A DNA stretch of 64,000 bases from Blautia faecicola (GCF_004123145.1 NZ_SDKC01000001.1:1073501-1137500), one strand, 5' to 3'; shown: positions 44,973 through 54,620, counted from the first letter of the stretch. Notes: generated by a model from the letters alone, not told the origin. Program-made: numbers and translations.

Positions 44973-46247
44973 ATGATTAAAGCTGTTGTTGGAGCAAACT
45001 GGGGAGATGAAGGAAAAGGTAAGATTACCGATATGCTGGCTAAAGAAGCGGACATTATCGTTCGTTTCCAGGGTGGAGCCAATGCCGGACATACCATCGT
45101 AAATGATTACGGCAAGTTCGCACTGCATACTCTGCCGTCAGGTGTATTTTATAATCATACCACAAGCGTGATCGGAAACGGTGTTGCACTGAATGTACCA
45201 CTGGTTTTTAAAGAGATCCAGGATATCGTATCCAAAGGGGTACCGACACCGAAGATCCTGATTTCCGACCGTGCACAGATGGTAATGTCTTATCACATTC
45301 TGTTTGATCAGTACGAAGAAGAACGTCTGGGTGGCAAATCCTTCGGATCCACAAAATCAGGTATCGCTCCTTTTTATTCTGATAAATTTGCAAAGATCGG
45401 TTTTCAGGTCAGCGAGTTGTTTGACGAGGAAGCGCTGAAAGAAAAAGTAGCAGGCATCTGCGAGAAAAAGAACGTTATGCTGGAGTATCTGTATCACAAA
45501 CCGCTTCTGAAACCGGAAGAGATTTTTGAAGAGCTGATGAGCTACAAGAAGATGCTGGAGCCATATGTATGCGACGTATCTTTGTTCCTGTGGAACGCAC
45601 TGAAAGAAGGAAAAGAGATCCTGTTAGAGGGTCAGCTGGGATCCTTAAAAGACCCGGATCACGGTATTTACCCAATGGTAACTTCTTCCTCCACACTGGC
45701 AGGATACGGTGCAGTAGGAGCAGGTGTACCGCCATATGAGATCAAGAAAATCATCACCGTATGTAAAGCATACTCCAGCGCAGTAGGAGCAGGAGCATTC
45801 GTATCCGAGATATTCGGAGACGAGGCAGATGAGCTGAGACGCAGAGGCGGAGACGGCGGCGAGTTCGGTGCAACAACCGGAAGACCGAGACGTATGGGAT
45901 GGTTCGATGCAGTGGCTTCCAAATATGGATGCCGTATGCAGGGAACTACCGATGTAGCGTTCACCGTACTGGATGTTCTGGGATATCTGGATGAGATTCC
46001 GGTATGTGTAGGATACGACATCGACGGCAAAGTAACTACAGACTTCCCGACCACCACACTGCTGGAAAAGGCAAAGCCGGTGTATGAAACTCTGCCGGGA
46101 TGGAAATGCGATATCCGCGGTATCAAGAAATACGAAGATCTGCCGGAAAACTGCAGAAAATACATCGAATTCGTAGAAGAGAAGATTGGTTTCCCGATCA
46201 CCATGATTTCCAATGGTCCGGGAAGAGATGATATCATCTACAGATAA
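44973..46247 (+). CDS. purA: Adenylosuccinate synthetase
   Basis: It joins IMP and aspartate using GTP, the first committed step to AMP. The start at 44973 follows CAGGAGGTAACCAA at ideal spacing and gives MIKAVVGANWGDEGKGKITD, the family's opening with the GDEGKGK GTP loop; a longer frame upstream lacks support. Other motifs: GGANAGHTI, LLEGQLGSLKD (often LLEGAQGxxLD) and GAFVSEI with TTGRPRRMGW. Length of 424 aa is standard. It partners with purB 3 kb upstream in the pathway but is transcribed alone. Confidence 0.95.
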   Translation: MIKAVVGANWGDEGKGKITDMLAKEADIIVRFQGGANAGHTIVNDYGKFALHTLPSGVFYNHTTSVIGNGVALNVPLVFKEIQDIVSKGVPTPKILISDRAQMVMSYHILFDQYEEERLGGKSFGSTKSGIAPFYSDKFAKIGFQVSELFDEEALKEKVAGICEKKNVMLEYLYHKPLLKPEEIFEELMSYKKMLEPYVCDVSLFLWNALKEGKEILLEGQLGSLKDPDHGIYPMVTSSSTLAGYGAVGAGVPPYEIKKIITVCKAYSSAVGAGAFVSEIFGDEADELRRRGGDGGEFGATTGRPRRMGWFDAVASKYGCRMQGTTDVAFTVLDVLGYLDEIPVCVGYDIDGKVTTDFPTTTLLEKAKPVYETLPGWKCDIRGIKKYEDLPENCRKYIEFVEEKIGFPITMISNGPGRDDIIYR

Positions 46248-46310
46248 GAAATGCTATACCGGGATTGCTTTATTGCTGTGCAATTTTGCAATCCTCAAAA
46301 CCGAATAGAA

Positions 46311-46400
46311 AACGGGGAGCTTGCATAAGCAGGCTGAGAGGAGACTGGCAGCGTTTCGACCCATAACCTGATTTGGATAATGCCAACGTAGGGATGATTT
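46311..46400 (+). promoter_or_regulatory. TPP riboswitch (THI element)
   Basis: Core motifs are in order: CGGGGAGC, GCTGAGAGGA, GACCC, ACCTGATTTGGATAATGCC and AACGTAGGGA. These are the P2/P3 and P4/P5 halves of the thiamine pyrophosphate aptamer. A terminator stem starts 13 bases downstream. It should shut off thiD-cytX when TPP is plentiful. Confidence 0.95.
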
Positions 46401-46412
46401 ACAGAGAAAAAC

Positions 46413-46443
46413 AGGCACACCATCCTTTTGGTGTGTCTGTTTT
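46413..46443 (+). terminator. Expression-platform terminator of the TPP riboswitch
   Basis: AGGCACACCA (46413-46422) pairs with TGGTGTGTCT (46429-46438), followed by GTTTT. Confidence 0.8.
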
Positions 46444-46446
46444 GGC

Positions 46447-46661
46447 TTGCGTTGCATATCAATAATTGATCCGGTGAATCAATTTTGATACGCGAGTAAT
46501 GAGCCAGAATCCATGCTTGCATGGAATTATGGCGAATACCGCGAATGCTCATGAAACATGCAAAGCATGTTTTATGAGCTGATATAAGCGGCGGATTGGG
46601 GGCACCACCTTTCGTCGCTATAAAAAAGTAATGGTGAATTCATATGCAAAGGAGAAAAAAT
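46447..46661. other. Leader stretch between the riboswitch and thiD, with hairpins and repeat copy 2
   Basis: It contains the dispersed repeat at 46452-46489. Two further palindromes follow: AATCCATGC-TT-GCATGGAATT and CTCATGAAACATGC-AAA-GCATGTTTTATGAG. No gene is present. The hairpins lie inside the presumed thiD transcript, so they may affect its stability or mark an inserted element behind the riboswitch terminator. Confidence 0.5.
46452..46489 (+). repeat. Dispersed intergenic repeat, copy 2
   Basis: TTGCATATCAATAATTGATC plus CGGTGAATCA matches 37521-37550 at 29 of 30 bases. ATCAATAATTGAT and ATCAATTTTGAT make it palindromic. As at 37521, it sits just behind a terminator. Confidence 0.55.
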
Positions 46662-47477
46662 ATGAGAACAGCATTAACAATCGCTGGCAGTGATTCCAGC
46701 GGAGGCGCCGGCATCCAGGCAGATATCAAGACGATGATGGCCAATGGCGTATATGCCATGAGTGCCATCACGGCTCTGACAGCCCAGAATACAACCGGCG
46801 TAACAGCAATTATGGAGGCAACTGAGGAATTTTTAGGAGAGGAACTGGACAATATTTTCACAGATATCTTTCCGGATGCAGTGAAGATCGGAATGGTTTC
46901 GTCCTCCGGTCTGATCATAAAGATTGCAGAAAAACTGAAAGAGTATGATGCAAAAAATATCGTGGTTGATCCGGTTATGGTGGCTACCAGCGGAGCCAGA
47001 CTGATCAGTGAAGACGCGGTAAGCACCTTAAAAGAATATCTGTTTCCGCTGGCACAGATCCTGACACCGAATATCCCGGAGGCAGAAGTACTTTCCGGTA
47101 TGACCATCACTTCTGAGGCGGAGATGATGGAGGCGGCTAAAGTGATCGGTGATCAGTACGGATGTGCGGTTCTGCTAAAAGGCGGTCATAAGGTGAATGA
47201 TGCCAATGACCTGCTTTATCATGAAGGAACCTGCCAATGGTTTTACGGAAAACGGATCGATAACCCGAATACTCATGGAACCGGCTGTACGCTCTCCAGC
47301 GCGATCGCTTCCAACCTGGCAAAGGGATTTCCTATGGATGTGTCTGTAGAGCGCGCAAAGGCCTATATTTCCGGTGCTCTGGCAGCTATGCTGGATCTCG
47401 GCAAGGGCAGTGGTCCGATGAACCACGGGTTCGACATTACCGGAGAATATGTAAAGGAGGCATCTGATCATGAGTGA
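46662..47477 (+). CDS. thiD: Hydroxymethylpyrimidine (phosphate) kinase
   Basis: It phosphorylates HMP and HMP-P to HMP-PP for thiamine synthesis. The start at 46662 follows AAAGGAGAAAAAAT; the in-frame ATG at 46644 lies before that ribosome site. Ribokinase-fold motifs: opening ALTIAGSDSSGGAGIQADIK, VVDPVMVATSG in the middle, and NTHGTGCTLSSAIA with the catalytic Asp replaced region GTGC near the end. Length of 271 aa is normal for ThiD. The gene sits behind a TPP riboswitch and overlaps the permease gene by eight bases. Confidence 0.93.
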   Translation: MRTALTIAGSDSSGGAGIQADIKTMMANGVYAMSAITALTAQNTTGVTAIMEATEEFLGEELDNIFTDIFPDAVKIGMVSSSGLIIKIAEKLKEYDAKNIVVDPVMVATSGARLISEDAVSTLKEYLFPLAQILTPNIPEAEVLSGMTITSEAEMMEAAKVIGDQYGCAVLLKGGHKVNDANDLLYHEGTCQWFYGKRIDNPNTHGTGCTLSSAIASNLAKGFPMDVSVERAKAYISGALAAMLDLGKGSGPMNHGFDITGEYVKEASDHE

Positions 47478-48639
47478 GAAAAGAACTTCTTTATTTGAAA
47501 ACGGCCTGATCTGGTTTGGAGCGGGGGTATCGATCGCCGAGATCCTGACCGGAACGTACCTGGCTTCGCTGGGCATGAAAAAGGGATTGGCAGCGATTCT
47601 TGTGGGACATCTGATCGGATGCATCCTGTTGTTCCTTGCAGGTGTGATCGGTGGTAAAGTAAGAAAAAGTGCCATGGAAACCGTAAAGATCAGTTTTGGA
47701 CAAAAAGGCAGCCTGTTTTTTGCCCTTCTGAATGTGATCCAGCTGGTGGGCTGGACCGCGATCATGATCTATGACGGTGCGCTGGCCGCCAATCAGGCCG
47801 CCGGTGTGGGCAACTGGGTCTGGTGTCTGGTGATCGGTGCGCTGATCGTTTTATGGATCGTGATCGGTATCACCAACCTTGGAAAGCTGAATACGGTTGC
47901 CATGGCAGCATTATTCATCCTTACCCTGATTCTCTGTAAAGTTATTTTCTTCGGAGATTATACAGCAGAGACCGTGGCAGCTGATGGACTGACCTTTGGC
48001 GCTGCTGTGGAACTGGCAGTGGCGATGCCGTTATCCTGGCTTCCGCTGATCAGTGATTATACGAGAGAAGCAAAACAGCCGGTAAAGGCAACCGCAGTCA
48101 GCGCTATCGTCTACGGTGTGATCAGCTGCTGGATGTACCTGATCGGTATGGGAGCAGCCATCTATACCGGCGAGAGCGATATCGCCCAGATCATGGTAAA
48201 AGCAGGTCTTGGTATCGTGGGACTGCTGATCATCATCTTCTCCACCGTTACTACGACCTTCCTGGACGCGTATTCCGCAGGAATCTCCAGTGAGACCCTC
48301 AGCCATAAGCTGAACGGAAAATATATCGCCATTGCGGTTACTGTCGTAGGTGCCCTGGCAGCTATCGTATATCCGATGGATAATATTACAAACTTCTTAT
48401 ACCTGATCGGATCCGTATTCGCTCCGATGATCGCGATCCAGATTGCGGATTTCTTCCTATTAGAAGAAGACCACAGCGAAAAAGAAATCCAGATTTCCAA
48501 TATGGTACTGTGGGTGATCGGCTTTATCTTGTACCGGATCCTGATGAAAATAGACATCCCGGTAGGCAATACACTGCCGGATATTGCGATCACGGTGGTA
48601 CTGTGTCTGATCTGGGGAAAAATCAGTAAAAAGAAATAG
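47470..48639 (+). CDS. cytX: CytX-like HMP permease (NCS1 family)
   Basis: The protein has 389 aa with about ten to twelve membrane spans and begins LFENGLIWFGAGVSIAEILTG, the NCS1 first-helix motif with GAGVSIAEI typical of CytX. It overlaps thiD by eight bases and shares its TPP control, so the likely cargo is hydroxymethylpyrimidine. The pair would form a salvage unit: import of HMP then phosphorylation. thiC is not in the window, in keeping with salvage. Confidence 0.88.
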   Translation: MSEKRTSLFENGLIWFGAGVSIAEILTGTYLASLGMKKGLAAILVGHLIGCILLFLAGVIGGKVRKSAMETVKISFGQKGSLFFALLNVIQLVGWTAIMIYDGALAANQAAGVGNWVWCLVIGALIVLWIVIGITNLGKLNTVAMAALFILTLILCKVIFFGDYTAETVAADGLTFGAAVELAVAMPLSWLPLISDYTREAKQPVKATAVSAIVYGVISCWMYLIGMGAAIYTGESDIAQIMVKAGLGIVGLLIIIFSTVTTTFLDAYSAGISSETLSHKLNGKYIAIAVTVVGALAAIVYPMDNITNFLYLIGSVFAPMIAIQIADFFLLEEDHSEKEIQISNMVLWVIGFILYRILMKIDIPVGNTLPDIAITVVLCLIWGKISKKK

Positions 48640-48797
48640 AAAATAAAAATACAGATATAGTAAAGTGATTGGGATAGCCAGAAAAGTAAGCGGATATCCA
48701 GTCGGAAAAGTGTATCTGAAAAACGAAAGGCGTGAGTCATAGAAATAAGACTTACGTCTTTTTTAGACGTATCACATATCATGAATTGGTCTACAGC

Positions 48798-49005
48798 ATT
48801 GAAAAACCAGTCCCCGGCGGAAGCGTTCTCCTTGCAGCAACACTTTGTGGGCGCTTAGGGTAAGCTTTAAGATCCGACACCTACGTAGACTTAGGCTCGA
48901 GCGCTCTCGCGAGAGTCTTAGTCGAAGTTGGTGGCTAGCTTAAAGTTACCCTGCCCACGTTGCTGCAAGGAGAACGCTTCCGCCGGGGACGTCCCCTTTT
49001 TCAAT
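48798..49005. repeat. 208-nt foldback element with 32-bp perfect arms
   Basis: The 32 bases at 48810-48841 and at 48959-48990 are perfect inverted complements (GTCCCCGGCGGAAGCG... inwards). Outside them ATTGAAAAA and TTTTTCAAT pair as well. Inside, GTGGGC, AGGGTAA, CTTTAAG and CACC(T)A...GACTTAG segments also pair, and the centre CTCGAGCGCTCTCGCGAG is self-complementary. The whole 208 bases can form one long hairpin. It fills the gap between the convergent cytX and purF genes, and is richer in G+C than its surroundings. No protein gene is credible here. Confidence 0.8.
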
Positions 49006-49107
49006 ACAACCCAACGGGAAAAGGCGCATACCCTTGGAGAGAGGTATACGCCCTTGCGTAAGAAAAATGTGATGTATGTAATCGGAGAAGTAATACTTCT
49101 TCCGCGA

Positions 49108-50499
49108 TTACTGATTTGGTATATCCATCGGATAGTGATTGTCAAAGCAGGCCTTACACAGCGGCAGGTCACCGACCATCGACTGGAGATCTTCAATCTT
49201 CATATATCCTAAGGAATCAGCTCCAATTAACTGTCGGATCTCTTCCGTTGAATGGGAAGAGGCGATCAACAGCTGATTGGACGGTACATCGGTACCGAAA
49301 TAACATGGGTACAGGAAAGGCGGTGAGCTGACGCGCACATGCACTTCTTTTGCACCGGCATGTTTCAGAAGGTGGATCAGATTGGCGATCGTGGTTCCAC
49401 GCACGATGGAGTCATCGACCAGCACAATATTTTTTCCTTTGACAGCGGATTCCAGAACGCTTAATTTCAGACGTACACTGGATTCCCGTTCCTTCTGAGT
49501 AGGCTTGATAAAGGTACGGCCTACATAGCTGTTTTTATAGAATGCCAGTCCAAAAGGAATTCCGGATTCCGCCGCGAATCCCTGTGCGGCAGTAATTCCT
49601 GAGTCAGGAACACCGACGACCAGGTCAGCATCTGCGGGATAGGCTTTGGCAAGCGCTGCACCGGCACGAAGTCGGGACTCATATACGGAGATGCCGTCCA
49701 GTTTGCTGTCCAGACGGGCAAAGTAAATGTATTCAAAAATGCAATGAGCCTGCCGGGACTGACATAAGGTAAGGTTAGAGGTGATACCTTCCCGGGTGAT
49801 CGTTACGATCTCACCAGGTTTGATATCACGGAGGAACTGTGCACCGATTGCAGTCAGTGCACAACTTTCAGAGGCGATGATATAAGAATCATCTCTCTTA
49901 CCAAGACAAAGAGGTTTCAGTCCAAGGGGATCACGGACACCGATCAGCTTGCGCGGGCTTGCGATGACCAGACCGTAAGCACCTTTGATCTTTTCGGCGG
50001 TCTTCATGATCGCTTCCTCGACCGATTTGGTACGGACTCTTTCTCTGGCAATATAATAAGCAATAACCTCTGAATCAGTTGTTGTATGGAAAATGGCTCC
50101 GTTTTGCGCAAGTTCATTGCGAAGCTCTTCGGTATTTACAAGATTTCCGTTATGAGCGAGAGCCAGAGTTCCCTTAATATAATTCAGAACCAGGGGCTGA
50201 GCGTTACTCAATGTAGCCGCCCCTGTTGTGGAATAACGGACATGTCCGATACCGAGATTTCCTTTCATATTTGAAAGAACATCTTCTTTAAAAACTTCAC
50301 TGACAAGTCCCATCCCTCTTTGTACATTCATATTTCCCTTGGGACCGCTGGTGTCAAACACAGCGATTCCGCAGGATTCCTGTCCACGGTGCTGCAGGGA
50401 AGAGAGCCCGTAATAGATGGAAGAGGCTGCATCTTCCCCGTGGGGATTATAAATACCGAATACACCGCAGGCTTCTTTAATCCGTTCATCCTGGCACAT
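49108..50499 (-). CDS. purF: Amidophosphoribosyltransferase
   Basis: First step of purine synthesis: PRPP plus glutamine to phosphoribosylamine. The ATG at 50499 is chosen (GAGGTGG five bases before); the GTG at 50508 is inside that ribosome site. A short propeptide MCQDERIKEA precedes the catalytic N-terminal Cys of CGVFGI. The PRPP loop is IVLVDDSIVRGTT. Cysteines in CIFEYIYFAR, the FLYPCYFG segment and CKACF match the 4Fe-4S type known from Bacillus. Length of 463 aa is normal. It lies 13 bases behind glnN and is surely co-transcribed, linking glutamine supply and glutamine use. Confidence 0.95.
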   Translation of the reverse strand: MCQDERIKEACGVFGIYNPHGEDAASSIYYGLSSLQHRGQESCGIAVFDTSGPKGNMNVQRGMGLVSEVFKEDVLSNMKGNLGIGHVRYSTTGAATLSNAQPLVLNYIKGTLALAHNGNLVNTEELRNELAQNGAIFHTTTDSEVIAYYIARERVRTKSVEEAIMKTAEKIKGAYGLVIASPRKLIGVRDPLGLKPLCLGKRDDSYIIASESCALTAIGAQFLRDIKPGEIVTITREGITSNLTLCQSRQAHCIFEYIYFARLDSKLDGISVYESRLRAGAALAKAYPADADLVVGVPDSGITAAQGFAAESGIPFGLAFYKNSYVGRTFIKPTQKERESSVRLKLSVLESAVKGKNIVLVDDSIVRGTTIANLIHLLKHAGAKEVHVRVSSPPFLYPCYFGTDVPSNQLLIASSHSTEEIRQLIGADSLGYMKIEDLQSMVGDLPLCKACFDNHYPMDIPNQ

Positions 50500-50512
50500 A
50501 GATTCCACCTCA

Positions 50513-52615
50513 CTACAGGGAGAACAAAAGCTGATCGTAAGTAGGATAGCTCAGGATAGAATCTGGAATTAAAGCTTCAATATCACTGGCAACAGTACGG
50601 ATGTCTTCCATTTTTGCCAGTACCTGATCATGGAATGCTTCTGCACATTTCTGGGTATCTTCCAGAGCGAAAGAAGTATCAATCAGGGTTTTCAGTTCTG
50701 TTACCTCTGCAGTCAGAGAAGTGTAAGCAGTGGACAGTTTTTCAACCAGTGCTTCTTCCGAAGCAGTATCAGCGGCAGCCATAAAGGATTTCTTTGCTGC
50801 TGCGTTTTTGGAAACCTCTGCGGCATAGGTGCTGACAGCCGGCAGAAAATCTTTGGTGATCATCTCTGCAAGAGTACGAGCCTCGATACCGATGGTTTTT
50901 ACATAGTTTTCCAGTTTGATCTCATAACGGGAAGCCAGTTCTTCTTTTGTAAATACATGATGTTTGGTGAACAGTTCCACGTTTTTATCTGCTAACAGCT
51001 GTGGCAGGCAGTCCGGAGTAGACGGCAGATTATATAATCCGCGTTTTTCTGCTTCAGCAACCCACTCGTCGGTATAACCGTTGCCGTTGAAGATGACTTT
51101 TTTATGTTTGCGGATGGCACGTTTGATCAGTTCATGTACGGCCTGTTCCATATCTTCCGGTTTGGTTCCTTCCAGTTCGGTGTAGAACTGAGCCAGAGCT
51201 TCTGCAACTGCGGTGTTCAGTACCACGTTCGGGTTTGCAACAGATGCAGCAGAACCAAGCATACGGAATTCGAATTTATTACCTGTGAAGGCAAATGGTG
51301 AAGTACGGTTACGATCTGTGGTATCTTTCACGAAGTGTGGAAGTACATGAGCACCGATATCCAGCTGTACTTTTTTCTGTTTTCCGAAGAACGTATCGTT
51401 TTCGATGGATTCGAGAACTGCGGTCAGTTCATCGCCCAAGAAGATGGATACGATTGCTGGCGGAGCCTCGTTACCGCCCAGACGGTGATCGTTGCCGGCG
51501 CTGGTTGCAGATACACGCATCAGATCTGCATATTCATCAACGGCTTTGATAACAGCCATCAGGAATACCAGGAACTGGATGTTCTGTGCCGGTGTGCTTC
51601 CGGGATTTAACAGGTTGTCGCCATCGCTGGTTACGAGAGACCAGTTGTTATGTTTTCCGCTTCCGTTGATGCCTTCGAATGGTTTTTCATGTAACAGGCA
51701 TACCAGACCATGTTTGTCAGCCACTTTTTTCATGATTTCCATGGTCAGCTGGTTGTGGTCAACGGCTACGTTTGCGGTATCAAAGATCGGAGCCAGCTCA
51801 TGCTGTGCAGGAGCAACTTCGTTATGTTTTGTTTTTGCCGGGATACCAAGTTTCCACAACTCTACATCCAGATCATGCATATAAGCAGCAACCTTTGGTT
51901 TCAGGGAACCAAAGTAATGATCTTCCATTTCCTGTCCTTTTGGAGCAGGTGCACCAAACAGAGTACGTCCGCAGAATACCAGGTCTTTTCTCTTCTTATA
52001 CAGGTCTTTGTCTACCAGGAAATATTCCTGTTCCGGTCCGATCGTTGTGGACACGCTGGTAACGGTTTCATTTCCCAGAAGTTTCAGCATTTTTACTGCT
52101 TCTGTGTTCAGTGCTTCCATGGAACGGAGCAGTGGAGTTTTCTTATCCAGTGCCTCTCCGCTGTAAGAGCAGAATGCAGTCGGAATATATAAAGTACCAT
52201 CTTTAATGAAAGCCGGTGAGGTAGGATCCCATGCTGTATAACCTCTTGCTTCGAAAGTAGCACGAAGTCCGCCGGATGGGAAACTGGATGCATCCGGTTC
52301 ACCTTTTACCAGTTCTTTTCCGGAGAAATCCATGATAACTTCGCCGTCACCAACCGGTGTGATGAAGCTGTCGTGTTTCTCAGCGGTGAAACCGGTCATT
52401 GGCTGAAACCAGTGTGTGTAATGGGTAGCTCCGTTTTCTACCGCCCATTCTTTCATGGCTACGGCTACGGAATTGGCTACGTCCAGTTCCAGGTGAGTTC
52501 CGTTTTCGATTGTTTTACGAAGGGCTTTGTACATGTCCTTCGGCAGTTTGTTACGCATTACCTTATCGTTGAATACAAGGCTTCCATATAAAATAGGAAT
52601 TTCTTCATGTGTCAT
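50513..52615 (-). CDS. glnN: Glutamine synthetase type III
   Basis: It makes glutamine from glutamate, ammonia and ATP. The 700-aa size is diagnostic of GSIII (GSI is about 450). Recognisable parts: [21 protein letters not shown] near residue 95, [36 protein letters not shown] (active-site region), [14 protein letters not shown] and [17 protein letters not shown]. The start has GAAAGGAG eight bases upstream. It is the first gene of the glnN-purF operon and has a strong promoter and a leader terminator, so its expression is probably set by antitermination. Confidence 0.95.
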   Translation of the reverse strand: MTHEEIPILYGSLVFNDKVMRNKLPKDMYKALRKTIENGTHLELDVANSVAVAMKEWAVENGATHYTHWFQPMTGFTAEKHDSFITPVGDGEVIMDFSGKELVKGEPDASSFPSGGLRATFEARGYTAWDPTSPAFIKDGTLYIPTAFCSYSGEALDKKTPLLRSMEALNTEAVKMLKLLGNETVTSVSTTIGPEQEYFLVDKDLYKKRKDLVFCGRTLFGAPAPKGQEMEDHYFGSLKPKVAAYMHDLDVELWKLGIPAKTKHNEVAPAQHELAPIFDTANVAVDHNQLTMEIMKKVADKHGLVCLLHEKPFEGINGSGKHNNWSLVTSDGDNLLNPGSTPAQNIQFLVFLMAVIKAVDEYADLMRVSATSAGNDHRLGGNEAPPAIVSIFLGDELTAVLESIENDTFFGKQKKVQLDIGAHVLPHFVKDTTDRNRTSPFAFTGNKFEFRMLGSAASVANPNVVLNTAVAEALAQFYTELEGTKPEDMEQAVHELIKRAIRKHKKVIFNGNGYTDEWVAEAEKRGLYNLPSTPDCLPQLLADKNVELFTKHHVFTKEELASRYEIKLENYVKTIGIEARTLAEMITKDFLPAVSTYAAEVSKNAAAKKSFMAAADTASEEALVEKLSTAYTSLTAEVTELKTLIDTSFALEDTQKCAEAFHDQVLAKMEDIRTVASDIEALIPDSILSYPTYDQLLFSL

Positions 52616-52669
52616 GGTTTGTTCTCCTTTCTGATTGCCCAGATTGTTTTCAGAATATCAAAAGACAAA

Positions 52670-52709
52670 AAAGGCGCCCTGAACCTGTTTCCAAGTTCAA
52701 AGCGCCTTT
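52670..52709 (-). terminator. Leader terminator (attenuator) of glnN
   Basis: On the minus strand an 18-pair stem (AAAGGCGCTTTGAACTTG with its partner) is closed by a GAAA tetraloop. It ends in GCCTTTTTTG. It starts only about 20 bases after the -10 and ends 54 bases before the glnN ATG, so transcripts must read through it to reach the gene. Confidence 0.85.
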
Positions 52710-52714
52710 GCTTT
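52699..52714 (-). promoter_or_regulatory. Alternative hairpin in the glnN leader with AAAGGC hexaloop
   Basis: AAAGC-AAAGGC-GCTTT forms a five-pair stem with a six-base loop that uses the 5' arm of the terminator, so the two structures exclude one another. The loop has A at position 1 and G at position 4, the pattern reported for ANTAR antiterminator proteins. Only one such hairpin fits in the short leader, whereas known ANTAR sites have two. Confidence 0.45.
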
Positions 52715-52723
52715 ATGCCATGT

Positions 52724-52751
52724 AGTATACACGGAAATTTTCGGTTGTCAA
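52724..52751 (-). promoter_or_regulatory. Promoter of glnN-purF
   Basis: On the minus strand TTGACA (52751-52746), 16-base spacer, TATACT (52729-52724). Confidence 0.8.
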
Positions 52752-52892
52752 TCCCTGAATTGAAAAAAATTAAAAAATTTTACGGATTCTGGAGAAAACG
52801 GAGCATTACGCAGTTGAATATAAAATGGGATAGTGCTATGATTGATTAATAAACTGAGGTTTTTGCGCTTAAAGGAGAAACAAGGAGGAATT

Positions 52893-54584
52893 ATGATCCA
52901 GATTACGCAAATGCTTACAATATTAGGAGAACATCTTCCGCTTGTGCTGGTTGGCGGCGCGGAGGCACTGGTGGCAATCGTACTTGTCGGAAAGATACGG
53001 ATGCGAGGCGGAGGAACCGGAAAAAAACGAAAGAAAACGGATCCGGAGCAGATTTTGCTGGATACGCTGGAAAAAAGAAAGCAGGAGGTCTGCATTCTGA
53101 TCCGGAAAGCAGATATGATGCCGGTATATACAGCAGGTGATCTGGAAGGAATGACCGGAGTTACCGAACAGCGGCTGAAAGAAGATATCACGGTATTTAC
53201 CACTATATTGGAAGATCCCGCGCAGGGAGAAAAAATATGGAAAGAATACCGTGCATGGAACGGCGGGGAAAATTTCCAGGCGGAGATGCAGCTGAGTAAT
53301 GGACAGTGGATGCATATGACCGCACAGAAAAGCCCGCAGGAAGGGTATGAACTGATCTGGCTGGAGACAACGACCGGGATCCATGACAGGATCCGGCAGT
53401 ATGAGACCCAGCTGGATGCATCCAGAGAGGCAAGCCAGTCAAAGACCAGTTTCCTCTACCGGATGTCCCACGAGATCCGGACACCGATGAACGGTATCAT
53501 GGGTATGCTGACCCTTGCAAAAGGAAAGATGAAAAAGACAGATCCGGCGATGCTGTATCTGGAAAACGCAGAAAAAGTGTCCGAACATCTGCTCTCGCTG
53601 ATCAACGATATTCTGGATATGTCCAGGATCGAAGCGGGAAAAGTGGAACTGGAACAGAAAGTGTTCAGTCTGTCAGGTCTTGGACAGCGGCTTTATGATA
53701 TGTTTGCGAAGAATCTGGAAAGCCGCGGCATCCGTTATGCGGTCAATTACGAGGAGATGACGGTGGATTATGTAGTCGGGGATGAACTCCGTATCAGCCA
53801 GATCATCATCAACTTCCTGTCAAATGCAGTGAAGTTTACAAAAGAGGGTGAGATCGTGGTGACATTCCGGCAGATGATGCTGCAGGATCAGACCGTCGAT
53901 CTGATGATCCGGGTACATGATACCGGAACCGGTATGGATCCGAAGTTTATCAAGCGGATCTTCCGTCCGTTCGAGCAGGAGAGTGCCGATACGGCGAAAC
54001 AGTACGGAGGAACCGGACTGGGTATGGCGATCACCGATCAGCTGGTAAAACTGATGGGTGGTGAGATCGTGGTAGAGAGTACGCCGGAAGTCGGATCGGA
54101 CTTTTCCGTGTATCTCCATCTTCCGATCGCAAGCAAGCCGGTGGAGACAATGGAACTGCCGAAGAAAACCGGACAGGAGCAGACGGATCAGGAAGAAGAT
54201 GTGTTCCGCGGCCGTCGGATCCTTGTAGCAGAAGACAATGAGATGAATGCGATGATTGCGACAGAGATTCTCGAGGAGATGGGTGCGGAAGTACTCACAG
54301 CAGAGAATGGTCAGGAGGCAGTGGAAGCTTTCAGCAGTCATCCGGAACAATATTTTGATTTTATTTTGATGGATGTACAGATGCCGGTGATGGACGGCCG
54401 GGAAGCTGTAAGGACGATCCGGGCGATGCACCGGGCGGATGCGCGGAAGATTCCGATCTTTGCGCTGTCTGCGGATGCGTTTGTCGAAGACGAACGGCTG
54501 TCTGCCGAGAGTGGCATGAACGGTCATTTCGCAAAACCGGTGGATTTTATCGCGCTGCGGCATGAGATTAAAAATTTTCTATAA
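52893..54584 (+). CDS. Hybrid sensor histidine kinase / response regulator
   Basis: The start at 52893 follows AAGGAGGAATT; the longer frame from 52842 lacks a ribosome site. There is one N-terminal membrane segment (about residues 12-33) and no sizeable outside domain. A PAS-like region spans about 55-165. The HisKA part is MSHEIRTPMNGIMG with H193; the ATPase part has N-box INFLSNAVKFT, DTGTGMD and GGTGLGMAI. A receiver domain from about residue 446 has AEDNEMNA and phospho-acceptor D494 in ILMDVQMPVMDG, then FALSADAF and KPVD. No output domain or partner regulator is adjacent, so signal and target are unknown. Confidence 0.9.
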   Translation: MIQITQMLTILGEHLPLVLVGGAEALVAIVLVGKIRMRGGGTGKKRKKTDPEQILLDTLEKRKQEVCILIRKADMMPVYTAGDLEGMTGVTEQRLKEDITVFTTILEDPAQGEKIWKEYRAWNGGENFQAEMQLSNGQWMHMTAQKSPQEGYELIWLETTTGIHDRIRQYETQLDASREASQSKTSFLYRMSHEIRTPMNGIMGMLTLAKGKMKKTDPAMLYLENAEKVSEHLLSLINDILDMSRIEAGKVELEQKVFSLSGLGQRLYDMFAKNLESRGIRYAVNYEEMTVDYVVGDELRISQIIINFLSNAVKFTKEGEIVVTFRQMMLQDQTVDLMIRVHDTGTGMDPKFIKRIFRPFEQESADTAKQYGGTGLGMAITDQLVKLMGGEIVVESTPEVGSDFSVYLHLPIASKPVETMELPKKTGQEQTDQEEDVFRGRRILVAEDNEMNAMIATEILEEMGAEVLTAENGQEAVEAFSSHPEQYFDFILMDVQMPVMDGREAVRTIRAMHRADARKIPIFALSADAFVEDERLSAESGMNGHFAKPVDFIALRHEIKNFL

Positions 54585-54620
54585 ATAACAGGTTAAAGAT
54601 AAAGAGAACAAGGGATAAAA

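Noticed and set aside
48918-49212. Overlapping plus and minus frames of 92-94 codons between cytX and purF
   Set aside because: They arise from the foldback element and the purF end, with no ribosome sites or family resemblance.
50500-50508. GTG at 50508 as the purF start
   Set aside because: It lies within the GAGGTGG ribosome site; the ATG at 50499 has ideal spacing and gives a normal propeptide.
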